In this document: positions 1 through 9,270 of the stretch, piece after piece
How the letters are laid out: each line of letters begins with the position of its first letter
Position numbering within the stretch: the first letter of the stretch is position 1
From: Bradyrhizobium erythrophlei
GTDB lineage: Bacteria; Pseudomonadota; Alphaproteobacteria; Rhizobiales; Xanthobacteraceae
Direction: 5' to 3'
Length of the DNA: 64,000 nucleotides
Assembly (NCBI RefSeq): GCF_900142985.1
Contig: NZ_LT670849.1
Location: 2,108,001 to 2,172,000 of the forward strand
Notes under the pieces: model-generated
What the model saw: the letters and a program-made list of their open reading frames with translations, nothing else
The model's database searches: none
What the model was told of the DNA's origin: nothing
Position numbers and translations under genes: made by a program

Positions 1-1522
1 CTGCGACGAGCTTGCGTGCCTCGCCGCTTCGGTGGTGGTGCTCAAGCGCTGCCTGCAGAATTTTCAGAGTCTGCAATGGCTGTCGCAAGTCATGACTTGC
101 GGCGGCCAGAAAGCTCGATTTGGTTCGATCGGCCAGTTCTGCTGTTTTCCGCGCGAGCGAAAGCTCCTCGTCAAGACGTTTGCGCTCGGTGACATCCGTG
201 GTGAGCCCATTGATGCGCGCGGGCTTTCCGGCAGAATCGAACTGGGTGATCGCAATCTGTTCCAGCCAGACTTCACCCCCATCCGGCCGACAGTAGCGGA
301 ATGCGATCGAATGCGAAGGCCGGTCCGGACGAGCACCGTCGAAGTGGGATGCCGCACGCGGTTGGTCTTCAGGATGTATATGTTTCAGCCATTCAGTCCC
401 GCGGAGAACCTGTTGCGAGTTGAGACCGAGGATCCCAGTTGCATTTTGGCTGAACCGTACTTCATCGGTAGACAACTCCCAATCGAAGGCCATAACGCCG
501 CCCGCCCGCAGCGCCTCCTGCAATCGGGCCTCCCTCTCCAGAATCGCACTTTCATGCAGCCGCCGCTCGCTAAACAAGGCCGCAAGAACCAGGGCGCCCA
601 GCGAGGTCGCCAGGATGGTAACCTGGGCCCCGAGCACGCGCTCCGCTACTGAGAGGTGCAAGTCCCCGAAAACGCCGATTGCGAAGATGGTCGTCCAGAC
701 AATCGTGATCGCAATGAAGAACGTGGCAACCGCGGTGAACGCTGAACGAAGGCGAGCCGCGATCCAGAGCAGAAGTGGGCAGAGCGCGCCGATCGCCAGC
801 TCCGCGGTCCAGGGCTCATTGGGTAAGAAAACCAGCAACGCACTCAGAAGGGCCACTACAGCAAGCGCCACGACGCCTTCTACGATCTCGCGCCGCGGCG
901 GGACGTTGCGCACCAACGATGCCAGCCCAATCGCAAGCGGCGCCGTCGTGATGATTCCGATCGCGTCAGACGAAAACCAGTGAAACCAGATCACCGGCGG
1001 TGACGCCGTTGACCCGTGAAACAGCGCAAAACCTATCGTACCGGCAATTCCGGAGAGGCTCGTTGCCGCAACAGTCACGCCGAATAATGCCAGCACCTTT
1101 CGCAGTTCGTTCAACTCGAAGGGAGAGCCGAAAAAGCGATGGATCAGGCCTGCGATGATGACGGCGTCAGCCGCGTTCGCGGCAGCAAAGAACAGAGAGC
1201 TCCAGATGTTGCGATCGCCCAGCAAATTGGCCGCAATCGTTGCAGCCACTACCCCGACCACGACGGGCCAGCGAGCCGCCGAACCAAGAGCGATCAAAAT
1301 CCCCGAAGACACTCCCGCAGCGGGCCAGAACACGGCGACACCATCGGCTGGCTCCAGCAAGAAGAGGCTCAAACGTGCGGCGACAAAATAGGCCAGCGCT
1401 ACTCCGACGGTCGAAATAACGTTTGCCCCGCTTGCGAGCGGGTGGCGACCCAAAACGACCGTTTGCTTTGCGGCAGTGCCCAACGTCTTCTCCGCTCGTC
1501 TGGGCCAAAATCCCTGACGCAC
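1..1522 (-). CDS. MASE1-PAS sensor histidine kinase, 3' end cut by the window
   Basis: Membrane sensor kinase read on the minus strand. The N-terminal part is a MASE1-type multi-helix membrane domain with the typical stretch GVAVFWPAAG near 1300-1340. A PAS domain follows (about 250-480, including WELSTDEVRF). The dimerisation/phosphoacceptor helix SFLAAASHDLRQPLQTLK lies near 70-118, with its histidine in SHD. The ATP-binding domain lies beyond position 1. The start is uncertain: GTG at 1522 or TTG at 1483 are the in-frame options, and a stop lies just upstream. The ligand is unknown. Domain assignment is by motif; the reading frame was worked out by hand because no ATG opens it. Confidence 0.8.
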   Translation of the reverse strand, partial: MRQGFWPRRAEKTLGTAAKQTVVLGRHPLASGANVISTVGVALAYFVAARLSLFLLEPADGVAVFWPAAGVSSGILIALGSAARWPVVVGVVAATIAANLLGDRNIWSSLFFAAANAADAVIIAGLIHRFFGSPFELNELRKVLALFGVTVAATSLSGIAGTIGFALFHGSTASPPVIWFHWFSSDAIGIITTAPLAIGLASLVRNVPPRREIVEGVVALAVVALLSALLVFLPNEPWTAELAIGALCPLLLWIAARLRSAFTAVATFFIAITIVWTTIFAIGVFGDLHLSVAERVLGAQVTILATSLGALVLAALFSERRLHESAILEREARLQEALRAGGVMAFDWELSTDEVRFSQNATGILGLNSQQVLRGTEWLKHIHPEDQPRAASHFDGARPDRPSHSIAFRYCRPDGGEVWLEQIAITQFDSAGKPARINGLTTDVTERKRLDEELSLARKTAELADRTKSSFLAAASHDLRQPLQTLKILQAALEHHHRSGEARKLVA

Positions 1523-1940
1523 GAGCCTTTTGCCGCGGGATCGCTGATGCGGCGGTTCTAGCGACTATAAGCTCTCATTTCCGCTCAAACCATGATGTTG
1601 CGGTGCATTGATCTTCTTGTGGTACTTTTCAGACGTGGCGGAGCTGACGATGTCCACCTTCGGCGCTATGTGGAAGTCTGACTGACTTATGGACCGTCAG
1701 GTCTGACCATGACCCGAACTGGACATTGAGCGGGACCAGCTTTTGACACCGTTTGTGTCCATTTTTCATTCATTGCCCGGTCGCAAAGTGCTAGGCTTTA
1801 ACCACGTGGTCTTTCGGGCGCACATACGGCGGAGTGTGTTCCCCATGTTTTTCGGTGCTGCAGCGGTTGTGTATCACCCCGTCGCGCGCGAACCGGATCA
1901 TTCCGTCGTCATGCGATGGGCTTTGTATTGAGTTAATCCG
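1523..1940. other. Intergenic region, nothing recognised
   Basis: This 418-base gap separates the divergent kinase gene and the periplasmic binding protein gene. A 62-codon open frame at 1743-1931 has no ribosome binding site or recognisable protein character and is not called. No FixK box, tRNA or clear terminator was seen. Confidence 0.5.
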
Positions 1941-3161
1941 ATGCAAACGTGGGTTCGAACTCTCGTTGCGATTGTCTTGGCGCTCGCTTCATTGAGCGCA
2001 GTCTCTGAGCGAGTGCGCGAACAAGGCGTGACCGAAACTGAGATTCGCATCGGCAATCTCATGCCTTACAGCGGGAATTTGCAGGTCTTCGGATCGATCG
2101 GAAAAGCCGAAGCAGCATATTTCGAGATGATCAACGAGCGCGGCGGGATTAATGGCCGACAGGTGCGCTTTATCTCATATGATGACAAATCCAGTCCGGT
2201 GACAGCCCTAGAGCTTACACGCCGTCTTGTCGAGGAAGACAACGTCTCGTTGGTATTCGGATCCTTCGGAACCCCGGGCAACTTTGCCGTTCGTCGATAC
2301 TTGAATGAGAGGCAGGTCCCTCAACTCTTCATCGCCTCGGGAGACGATCATCTGAGCGATCCATCATTGTTTCCGTGGACAATGGGCTGGCAGCCCTCGT
2401 TTCGAGAAGAGGGGCGCATCTACGCCAACTACATACAGGCGTCCTACCCTGGAAAGAGGATTGTAGCTCTTTGGCAGAACGATCAAGTCGGTCGAGAAAC
2501 TATAAGGGGGTTGGAAGACGGTCTTGGTAACCTCGCCAATATGATCAGGGTCGATATCGCGTACGACGTCGCAGATGAGCATCTGGACACGCACGTATCG
2601 ATCTTGAAGCAATCAGGAGCCGAGGTTTTTGTATTTGCAGGCGCGCCCGCAAACGCGGCCAAGGTCATTCGAATAGCGGCGGGTTTCAATTGGCACCCCG
2701 TGTTCATTCTAAGCCACGTGGCGTCATCGATAGCGATGGCGCTAGAGCCGGCGGGCTTGGACAATGCTTCCGGCGTGATTACAGCCGCCTTCCTGAAGGA
2801 TGCAAATGATCCGGCCTGGAAAGGTCAACAAGCCTCAAGGGACTGGCAGTCATTTGTTGACAGATATAATCGGGCCGGAGGCAAGGACGACGGCGCCGCT
2901 GTCTTCGGCTATGCGGCCGCCGAGACATTGGAGCAAGTGCTCAAGCAGTGCGGCAATGACCTATCTCGCGAGAACATCATGAAACAGGCAGCGGCCCTCA
3001 AAGACTACCAAGGCTCCATTTTGCTGCCTGGGATCAAAATCAATACTGGCCCATGGAATTTTCGGCCGATCAAGCACCTGCGACTAGTTCAATTCGACGG
3101 CCGCATGTGGCAACCAATCGGTGATGTCCTCGAAACGGCTTTCTCCAACGTCGACAGGTAA
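1941..3161 (+). CDS. ABC transporter periplasmic binding protein, branched-chain amino acid type
   Basis: A 406-residue type-I periplasmic binding protein (LivJ/Peripla_BP_6 family) with an N-terminal signal segment (residues 1-20). The family start TETEIRIGNLMPYSG is followed by GGINGRQVRFISYDD, a classic strand-turn of this fold, and by LVEEDNVSLVFGSFGTPGN. It should capture a small amide, amino acid or organic acid in the periplasm. No permease or ATPase gene lies beside it, so it is an orphan binding protein or works with a transporter elsewhere. The neighbouring divergent sensor kinase could respond to it, but that is only inferred from position. Confidence 0.85.
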   Translation: MQTWVRTLVAIVLALASLSAVSERVREQGVTETEIRIGNLMPYSGNLQVFGSIGKAEAAYFEMINERGGINGRQVRFISYDDKSSPVTALELTRRLVEEDNVSLVFGSFGTPGNFAVRRYLNERQVPQLFIASGDDHLSDPSLFPWTMGWQPSFREEGRIYANYIQASYPGKRIVALWQNDQVGRETIRGLEDGLGNLANMIRVDIAYDVADEHLDTHVSILKQSGAEVFVFAGAPANAAKVIRIAAGFNWHPVFILSHVASSIAMALEPAGLDNASGVITAAFLKDANDPAWKGQQASRDWQSFVDRYNRAGGKDDGAAVFGYAAAETLEQVLKQCGNDLSRENIMKQAAALKDYQGSILLPGIKINTGPWNFRPIKHLRLVQFDGRMWQPIGDVLETAFSNVDR

Positions 3162-3445
3162 CCGAGTCCGGCAAAACAATTGGCCTCGCTCTGTTTGGGC
3201 GATACCCAGCTTAAACCGGACGCCATGGCGTAGGTTGTCACGCCGTGTGGTTCAACACGGACAAGCGGATTGCGCAGGAGCTGTGTATCAAGGCAAGCGT
3301 GATCGCTAATCAACGCAGCAAGCTATGCGATGCCTTCAATTCGCTTCGCAAGCTAAACTCGTGGCCATGACCGACCGGCTACCTTTTGCTCGATCAAGCA
3401 TATGGGACGGCTGCGCGTCTTTCACGCTCGCCGCCCACACGCCGC
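3162..3445. other. Intergenic region with a possible gene remnant
   Basis: The stretch between two convergent genes holds a short open frame from GTG 3245 to the stop at 3370 (41 codons, VWFNTDKRIAQELCIKAS...). It reads like protein-coding sequence, but it is short and has no clear ribosome site. It may be the end of a decayed gene. Nothing else was recognised. Confidence 0.3.
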
Positions 3446-3913
3446 TCAATACTGATATTGGTTCGGGCACACATATTGCCCGTACGTATCGTAATAGCAT
3501 CCGTTATTGTAGTTGTTGTTGTAGTAGCCGTAGGCTCCTGCCGCAGCGGCGGCTCCCACAGCGGCAGCACCGTAGCCCAAACCCGGGCGGTAATAGCCAC
3601 CCCCGTAACCTGGGTAACCCGCGACCGGGCGGCCGGGGCGACCTGCTATCGGACGGCCGGGGCGTCCGGCGATTGGACGGCCTGCTATCGGATGCGAGGG
3701 GCGTGCCGCATAGCGACCGCCGCCACCATGAATCCTTCCAGCGCCGCCGTGGATGCGTCCGGCATGCATACCGCCACCACGGAAGCCGCCGCCGTGAAAT
3801 CCGCCGCCTCCACCACGGCCGCCTCCACCACGACGCGCATAGGCATCATCAGGGATCAAGCTTGTGGTAAGTAGAACGACTGCTGCTAGCGCAGCGAGAA
3901 TATAGCGTAGCAT
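3446..3913 (-). CDS. Secreted glycine-rich repeat protein
   Basis: A 155-residue exported protein. A signal peptide (residues 1-26, ending DDAYA) precedes an RGGGGRGGGGGFHGGG stretch and imperfect GRIHGG and AGRPGRPIAGRP repeats. A Tyr/Asn-rich tail with two cysteines (GCYYDTYGQYVC) closes it. A GGAGG ribosome site (3923-3927) sits just ahead of the ATG. A perfect FixK/FNR box lies about 60 bases upstream, so low-oxygen induction is likely. Function is unknown; similar Gly-rich secreted proteins are common in rhizobia and usually unassigned. Confidence 0.8.
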   Translation of the reverse strand: MLRYILAALAAVVLLTTSLIPDDAYARRGGGGRGGGGGFHGGGFRGGGMHAGRIHGGAGRIHGGGGRYAARPSHPIAGRPIAGRPGRPIAGRPGRPVAGYPGYGGGYYRPGLGYGAAAVGAAAAAGAYGYYNNNYNNGCYYDTYGQYVCPNQYQY

Positions 3914-3974
3914 GACAGTAACCTCCTTGCAGAGCGCCCCGCATGGGAAATTTAGGATCTGCCAGCGCGGAAGG

Positions 3975-3988
3975 TTGATCTAGATCAA
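3975..3988 (-). promoter_or_regulatory. FixK/FNR box upstream of the Gly-rich protein
   Basis: The sequence TTGATCTAGATCAA is a perfect 14-base palindrome matching the FixK/FNR consensus TTGA-N6-TCAA. It lies 62 bases before the ATG at 3913, a usual activator distance once a leader is allowed for. Confidence 0.8.
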
Positions 3989-4113
3989 TGGAACCCATCA
4001 GTCGCGGAAACGGAATCGATTTTGGCTTTTCCGTCGATGCGCGCGGTTCGACCGACGCCACGGTGGCCACCAGCGCCCGGCGCATTTTTTGACCCGTCGA
4101 GCGGTCGGCATAT

Positions 4114-4542
4114 TCACTGACAAACGAGCACGGGGGTTTTCGCGTGCGCCATCACCTTGTTTGTCACACTGCCGATTAGAAGCATGGAAAGCCCGCTGCG
4201 CCCATGCGACGACATAACAATGAGATCGCAGCCTTTGTCCTCGGCTGCCGCGATAATGGCTTGATGGGGTTGTCCGCTCTCCACTTGAATCGTCTTGCAG
4301 GAAACACCAACTTCCTTGGCCGCATTTGCAGCGCGATCCAAAGCGCTCGTGGCCTGTTCGTTGCGCAGCTCAGCATATTTTGCGACTGCCTCAACGAAGC
4401 GGCCTGTCATTTCTGAAAACGGTTCCACAGCGAAGATTACAGAGACCTTGGCTCCAAGAGATTTCGCCAGGGCCAACCCGTGCGTCACTCCGTGCTCCGC
4501 TAGCTCCGACCCATCTGTCGGAATAAGGATATGCCGGTACAT
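4114..4542 (-). CDS. Universal stress protein, UspA family
   Basis: A 142-residue single-domain Usp protein. It opens with the family strand MYRHILIPTDGS and ends with the nucleotide-binding signature SSHGRSGLSMLLIGSVT (G-x2-G-x9-G-S) followed by TPVLV. Family members bind ATP in the cytoplasm and support survival under starvation or oxygen stress. A FixK-type box lies 73 bases upstream, consistent with the microaerobic theme of the region. The ribosome site GGGAGGTGAAGC before the ATG supports the start. Confidence 0.93.
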   Translation of the reverse strand: MYRHILIPTDGSELAEHGVTHGLALAKSLGAKVSVIFAVEPFSEMTGRFVEAVAKYAELRNEQATSALDRAANAAKEVGVSCKTIQVESGQPHQAIIAAAEDKGCDLIVMSSHGRSGLSMLLIGSVTNKVMAHAKTPVLVCQ

Positions 4543-4614
4543 GCTTCACCTCCCGATTGTCTGGACGTATCGCTACCTTCCGGATGCAACCTTGCCCGCG
4601 TTTTGAATAGAGTC

Positions 4615-4628
4615 TTGAGATAGATCAA
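4615..4628 (-). promoter_or_regulatory. FixK/FNR box upstream of the universal stress gene
   Basis: TTGAGATAGATCAA keeps both half-sites TTGA and TCAA with six bases between. It is 73-86 bases upstream of the usp start codon. Confidence 0.65.
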
Positions 4629-4743
4629 TCGATCGGCCCATTGTGCTGCGACCAACTGGTGGATTGGGCCCAGGCTCACGCGCGCGGCTCTTTCGATGCC
4701 AGCTTGGTTTCCCGACCGATTGGCGCCGACCGCCGCCCATCTA

Positions 4744-4938
4744 TCAAGTCTGCCTCTTCACGATCTCAAACCCCTTAGCCTGCAATTCTAGCAGTATGCC
4801 CTGTGCCAAGTGCACGCACTCTTCGGGTTTGATCCAATGCGGACTTCTCCAATCGGAATCGTCTTCCTTTGGGTAACTGGTGAATGCTGAGCGAATGGCT
4901 GCTTCGATTACGTCTACGGGTTTGTCCGACATCCGCAT
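4744..4938 (-). CDS. Small soluble protein of unknown function
   Basis: A 64-residue protein, MSDKPVDVIEAAIRSAF... with a PHWIKPEECVHLAQGILLEL segment. The true start may be the second methionine, three residues in. No family was recognised. It is called because the codon pattern and composition look coding and because a FixK-type box lies upstream at 5052-5065, as for its neighbours. Confidence 0.55.
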   Translation of the reverse strand: MRMSDKPVDVIEAAIRSAFTSYPKEDDSDWRSPHWIKPEECVHLAQGILLELQAKGFEIVKRQT

Positions 4939-5051
4939 CCCTCACGCGTTGAGCCAACTAGTCAAATCGCAGAAAGGGCACAAGAAACATGCCCCGACCA
5001 ACATTCACCCGGCCGCTATCCCAAGAGAAAGATGGCACCGGCATCAATCGT

Positions 5052-5065
5052 TTGATCTGGGTCAA
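5052..5065 (-). promoter_or_regulatory. FixK/FNR-type box in front of the small protein gene
   Basis: TTGATCTGGGTCAA has intact half-sites TTGA and TCAA with N6 spacing. It lies 114-127 bases upstream of the minus-strand gene at 4744-4938 and downstream of the DUF808 gene. Confidence 0.6.
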
Positions 5066-5110
5066 GGGTCGTCGCAGGAGTGCGCGACTCTTCAGAAAAC
5101 GATGCCGACC

Positions 5111-6100
5111 TCATCGCTTGCACAAGTTATCGATCAAAAGATTCCAAGCGGGCACGAAAATAAATCCAAATGCCGGGATCGACACCGCCCCGATAAGCAA
5201 TCCAACAACCCCCGATAGGAGGGCCATAACTGTCCATTTCACTGGACCGGCCGCGAATGGCAGCGCATGAGCAGCTGCATCGGCACCGGAGCTGATTGCT
5301 TGGCTGACCGAATGCACGCCGTATGCATCGAGACCATGTACCATGATGCCGCCCCCAACCCATATCATAGCAGCAGTCCCGGCCGCGCCGAGAAACGTCA
5401 GAAAGCCGGGCATACCGAGAACAAGGGCGCGTCCGAATGTATGGCTTACTCGACCAACAATAGAGCCGTTGCTGTTCTTCGTAAGAGCCACGCCAACATC
5501 GTCGGCCTTCACGATCAACGCGACCACGCCATAAACCGCAACGGTGATGCCAATTCCTACGAGCGCCAACACAATTGCCTGCATCAAGATGCTCTCATCG
5601 GAAACGGTCCCCAGCGTTATCGCCATGATCTCTGCTGAGAGGATGAAGTCGGTCCTGATTGCGCCCGCGACTTTCTCGACCTCAAGCGTATGCTGGCTCA
5701 GCACCACCGTTCCTAGCTGGGTTTCATGGGAGCTAGCCTGATGGGGGATAATGGCTTCGAAGATCTTTTCCGTCCCTTCGTAGCAGAGGTAAGCACCACC
5801 GAACATGAGAAGCGGCGTGATCATCCAAGGGAAAAAATAACTCAGAGTCAAAGTGGCAGGAAGCAGGAGAATAAGCTTGTTTCGAAGCGATCCTGCCGCA
5901 ATCTTACCCACGATTGGCAATTCGCGCTTGGCATCGAATCCGAGGATATAGCGCGGCGTGATTGCCGTGTCGTCGACGACGACTCCCGCCGCCTTGATCC
6001 CCGCTTTGGCAGCTAGGGCCGCGGCATCGTCGAGTGAGGCAGCCGCCAGCTTTGCGATAGCCACCATATCATCGAAAAGAGCGATCAATCCAATGCTCAA
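5111..6100 (-). CDS. DUF808 (YedI-type) inner-membrane protein
   Basis: A multi-pass membrane protein of about 330 residues. The family's characteristic start SIGLIALFDDMVAIAKLAAASLDD and the segment DAYGVHSVSQAISSG identify DUF808/YedI. No ATG fits the family start; a TTG at 6098-6100 preceded by GGGAG does, so that start is preferred. An ATG at 6163 or 6241 would add residues not typical of the family. The function of the family is unknown. It lies in the low-oxygen block, but no FixK box was seen directly ahead of it. Confidence 0.8.
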   Translation of the reverse strand: MSIGLIALFDDMVAIAKLAAASLDDAAALAAKAGIKAAGVVVDDTAITPRYILGFDAKRELPIVGKIAAGSLRNKLILLLPATLTLSYFFPWMITPLLMFGGAYLCYEGTEKIFEAIIPHQASSHETQLGTVVLSQHTLEVEKVAGAIRTDFILSAEIMAITLGTVSDESILMQAIVLALVGIGITVAVYGVVALIVKADDVGVALTKNSNGSIVGRVSHTFGRALVLGMPGFLTFLGAAGTAAMIWVGGGIMVHGLDAYGVHSVSQAISSGADAAAHALPFAAGPVKWTVMALLSGVVGLLIGAVSIPAFGFIFVPAWNLLIDNLCKR

Positions 6101-6273
6101 AGCTTCGGCTCCCTTCAGAACACCAGCGAAGCGAAAATGAGAACTGCAAAACAGAGTTCTCATCGCAGCCTGGGTACCTTTCGTAATGCTGCGACACTCA
6201 AACCGGCGCGCCACACAATTGAAATCGAAAATACAAAACATAGCGGCTAATGAAATCGGGCGCTTGCTAATCT

Positions 6274-6300
6274 GGCGTCGCGACGATCAAACGCGACGCC
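6274..6300. terminator. Hairpin between the DUF4239 and DUF808 genes
   Basis: Arms GGCGTCGCG (6274-6282) and CGCGACGCC (6292-6300) form a perfect 9-base stem with a 9-base loop. There is no T-run on either strand, so termination activity is uncertain. Confidence 0.35.
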
Positions 6301-6328
6301 GCGAGAGGCGATTGCAGGGCAATCGCAG

Positions 6329-7126
6329 TCAGCGCATTTGATCGCAGGCGTCTTTGAGAAAATGATCGAAAGCCTCGATACGAATGAGGCCGAGTCGTGG
6401 ATATTCCATATCGGTCACGACGTAGAGTGCGACGGTCAGGGTTCCCGCAAATAGCACCATGTGTATCCAGCTAAGTCCTGAGCTCGCGGCCATACCGAAT
6501 CCGGCGAGCAGTGAGCATCCAAGACCGAGGCCAAACAACATAAAGTAGATGATCTGTGGCGGATGCTTTTCGGCGGCACCGGCACGCTGACGTGCAACCT
6601 CGAAGAGGCTATTCAGCGCCGGAAGCGACAAAGCACATGCAGGACGGTAGTTCGGTTGCGGGCAAGCCGCTACCGCCGCGTCCCATAACTGGTTCTTGAG
6701 TTCGAGCACCTTGTTTTCCTGCTGGTCCGAAAAATCTTCCGCCTGCGGGAGCAGCTGGAAATCATGCGCCATTCGATACAGATCGACCCGAGCGCGGACA
6801 TATTCTTTGAGGCTGCTCTGCAACCTGGATCCGTCGTCCCCGCCGAAAAGGGCTAACCGGTCATACGCCGTGGTGGCCGCGGTCGCTTCCTGAATGACCA
6901 ACTGTCGGCGATCATCGAAGCGTTGCAGCGCGCCGGCGATGGTGAAAGCCAGCAGCAGACCCATCAAGCCAAATATCGCGCCCTCGGCAGTCGCCAATCC
7001 CCCTGCCCCCTCGGGGCCGTTCCGTTTGCGATACTGCAGTCCGACATGCCGGCCCAACCGCAGCAAGATGAGTGAACCGACAAAAAATACGGCAGCAATG
7101 GCAACGGCAAATAACATGAAGATCAT
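6329..7126 (-). CDS. DUF4239 (bestrophin-like domain) membrane protein
   Basis: A 265-residue protein. An N-terminal hydrophobic helix (residues 1-22) precedes a GLMGLLLAFTIAGAL helix with the following RFDDRRQLVIQEATA segment. A long soluble loop and two C-terminal membrane helices ending before DMEYPRLGLIRIEAFD complete it. This arrangement is the DUF4239/bestrophin-like family; transport activity has not been shown for most members. It is on the same strand as, and just upstream of, the DUF808 gene. Confidence 0.75.
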   Translation of the reverse strand: MIFMLFAVAIAAVFFVGSLILLRLGRHVGLQYRKRNGPEGAGGLATAEGAIFGLMGLLLAFTIAGALQRFDDRRQLVIQEATAATTAYDRLALFGGDDGSRLQSSLKEYVRARVDLYRMAHDFQLLPQAEDFSDQQENKVLELKNQLWDAAVAACPQPNYRPACALSLPALNSLFEVARQRAGAAEKHPPQIIYFMLFGLGLGCSLLAGFGMAASSGLSWIHMVLFAGTLTVALYVVTDMEYPRLGLIRIEAFDHFLKDACDQMR

Positions 7127-7276
7127 GGTTCGCGATTCCGTGTAACTGGAATGATGGGCGCGCGGAAAAACCTCTCCGTTCGGGGTTTCCAGGGCGCGCT
7201 TTTGGAACCACGCTCGATGAAGCCGACGATCCAGACAGCAGGCGAGGTACTCGCGCCCGCGGAGCCCGAACGGTCG

Positions 7277-8332
7277 TCAGTCGACAACGTGATATCCGCC
7301 ATCAACGTAAATCGTATCTCCGGTGATCAGCCGAGCCGCGTCATGAGCTAGGAATGCCGTTGCCGCACCGACATCCTCGATGGTTACGAGGCTGCGCGCG
7401 GGAGCTTTCGCCTTGGCCTTTTCCAGCAATTTATCAAACTCGGGTATGCCAGACGCAGCTCGTGTCGCAAGCGGTCCTGGCGAGATGGCATGTACGCGAA
7501 TGCCTTTTGGACCGAGTTCGGCAGATACGTATTTGACCGCACTTTCTAAGGCAGCTTTCGCTACGCCCATAATGTTGTAATTCTTCACCACCGTCTGGCT
7601 TCCATAATAAGTCATGGTGAATAGGGTGCCACCCTTCTTCATCAAAGGCTCAGCAAGTTTGGCCATCCGAAGGAACGTCCAACAAGAGACCTGCATGGTG
7701 GTCGAAAAGCCTTCTAAAGACACGTCGATAACCCGACCATGCAGCGCATCCTGTGGAGCGAATGCAATCGAATGCACGACGAAGTCGAGCTTGCCCCGCT
7801 CCTTTGATATTTTATCGAATACGGCCTCCATTTGCCCGGGGACACGGACATCGAGCGGCATCACGATCGAGGACTCTAGCGCTTGAGCCAAAGGGGCTAC
7901 GTGCTTCTTAGCTTTGTCGTTCAGATAGGTCACGGCCAGATCGGCGCCGAAGGCGCGGAAAGCGGCGGCACATCCCCAGGCGATCGACCGCTCGTTCGCG
8001 ATCCCCACAACTAGTCCCTTTTTTCCATCCAGCAACTTCGCCTTGACCGCTGGTATGAGACGGGCCTTGCCGTTTGTCGAGCCGTCCATCGGCTCGCCGC
8101 GTGCGTAGCGTTCTGCGGCGTCTTTCAAGAGCGCGAACGCCTGACGACGGTCTTTAGCTTCCGCAGTCCTGGCGACCTCCCGATCATTGACCTTCAACTG
8201 GCCTTCGCCCCACGGAGCCACGCTGATCTCGAACCGATCTTTCCCAAGGGTTGTAAAGAACTGCTGGATGGTCGCGCCTTTCCCAACGGGCATGTCCTTG
8301 TTGGGCTCCCAATTGACTTTCGCAAGCGGCAT
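7277..8332 (-). CDS. fabI: Enoyl-ACP reductase FabI with an extra N-terminal domain
   Basis: A 351-residue protein. Residues about 95-351 are a complete FabI-type short-chain dehydrogenase: GIANERSIAWGCAAAF (cofactor loop), SIAFAP, the catalytic Y-x6-K in YNIMGVAK, and the ending GDTIYVDGGYHVVD. FabI reduces the enoyl-ACP double bond in fatty acid elongation. Ordinary FabI is about 260-275 residues; here some 80-95 residues precede it (MPLAKVNWEPNKDMPVG...), with a sound AGGA ribosome site ahead of the ATG at 8332. An internal ATG at residue 82 could make a normal-length enzyme. It is the last gene of the pfl cluster and probably not the only FabI of the cell. Confidence 0.85.
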   Translation of the reverse strand: MPLAKVNWEPNKDMPVGKGATIQQFFTTLGKDRFEISVAPWGEGQLKVNDREVARTAEAKDRRQAFALLKDAAERYARGEPMDGSTNGKARLIPAVKAKLLDGKKGLVVGIANERSIAWGCAAAFRAFGADLAVTYLNDKAKKHVAPLAQALESSIVMPLDVRVPGQMEAVFDKISKERGKLDFVVHSIAFAPQDALHGRVIDVSLEGFSTTMQVSCWTFLRMAKLAEPLMKKGGTLFTMTYYGSQTVVKNYNIMGVAKAALESAVKYVSAELGPKGIRVHAISPGPLATRAASGIPEFDKLLEKAKAKAPARSLVTIEDVGAATAFLAHDAARLITGDTIYVDGGYHVVD

Positions 8333-8368
8333 GACGATTCCTGTGCGGGTTGTTGAATTTTGTAGGTA

Positions 8369-9238
8369 CTACTTTTTGTCCGGGGGCGACGCGCCGAACG
8401 TTGCCCGATAAATTGCCCAGTAAAAGGCGCCGACAAAGCCGGCTCCCCCGACGATATTGCCCAGCGTTACCGGGACGAGATTGTGGATGATCCCGGACGC
8501 CGTGACAGGCGACGCGTCAAAATTCGCCGGAACGTGGCCTGTCTGGATGAGCAGCCATGCCAAAGGCAGGAAATACATGTTGGCAACGCAATGCTCGAAT
8601 CCAGCGGCTATGAAGGCTGAGACCGGCAGCACAACAGCAACCATTTTGTCGGTGACCGAGCGGCCCGCATAGGCAAGCCAGACCGCCGCGCATACGAGCA
8701 CGTTGCAGAGTACGCCCTTGAAAAAAAGCGTCGCCACATCGGGACGGATTTTCCCGACGGCCGTATTCAAAGTCGACAGCGCGATGCGACCATCGTTCAT
8801 ATCGAGATGATGCGAAAAGAAGACCAGAACAATGAGCCCAAGCGCCCCAAACAAGTTACCGAACCAGACGATAGTCCAGTTACGCAGCATCGTGCGCGTC
8901 GACACCTTTCCGCTTGCCCATGCCATCACGATCAGATTATTTCCTGTAAACAGTTCGGCGCCTCCGACAAGGACGAGTGTCAATCCGAGAGTGAAAACAA
9001 GTCCGCCGACGACGCGTGTCGTCGCGAAGCTAAGCGTCGCGTCGCTAGCAACGATAGTGTAGTAGAGCGCGCCGAAACCGACGCCGCCGCCTGCCACGAT
9101 CGCCAGCATGAAGGAGGCCAGAAAGGGTAGATTGGCCTTCTTCACTCCAACCTTTTCGACGGCCTCCTTGATTTCGGCAGGACTGTAAGCCTGCAGATTG
9201 AAGATAGGCGGCTGTGGCGCGGTTGCCGGTTCGGCCAT
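8369..9238 (-). CDS. Formate/nitrite transporter, FocA family
   Basis: A 289-residue six-helix FNT channel. Family signatures are GVGFGALYYTIVASD, the helix-break segment GNLFGALGLI, and NMYFLPLAWLL followed by the P/N-rich loop before IIHNLVPVTLGNIVGGAGFVG. It carries formate (or nitrite) across the inner membrane. Its place between pflB/pflA and fabI points to formate export or re-uptake during pyruvate fermentation. It is 33 bases downstream of the AspT-type gene on the same strand. Confidence 0.92.
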   Translation of the reverse strand: MAEPATAPQPPIFNLQAYSPAEIKEAVEKVGVKKANLPFLASFMLAIVAGGGVGFGALYYTIVASDATLSFATTRVVGGLVFTLGLTLVLVGGAELFTGNNLIVMAWASGKVSTRTMLRNWTIVWFGNLFGALGLIVLVFFSHHLDMNDGRIALSTLNTAVGKIRPDVATLFFKGVLCNVLVCAAVWLAYAGRSVTDKMVAVVLPVSAFIAAGFEHCVANMYFLPLAWLLIQTGHVPANFDASPVTASGIIHNLVPVTLGNIVGGAGFVGAFYWAIYRATFGASPPDKK

Positions 9239-9270
9239 CTGTTGCCCTCGCTCACGGACCGTTCGACGCG

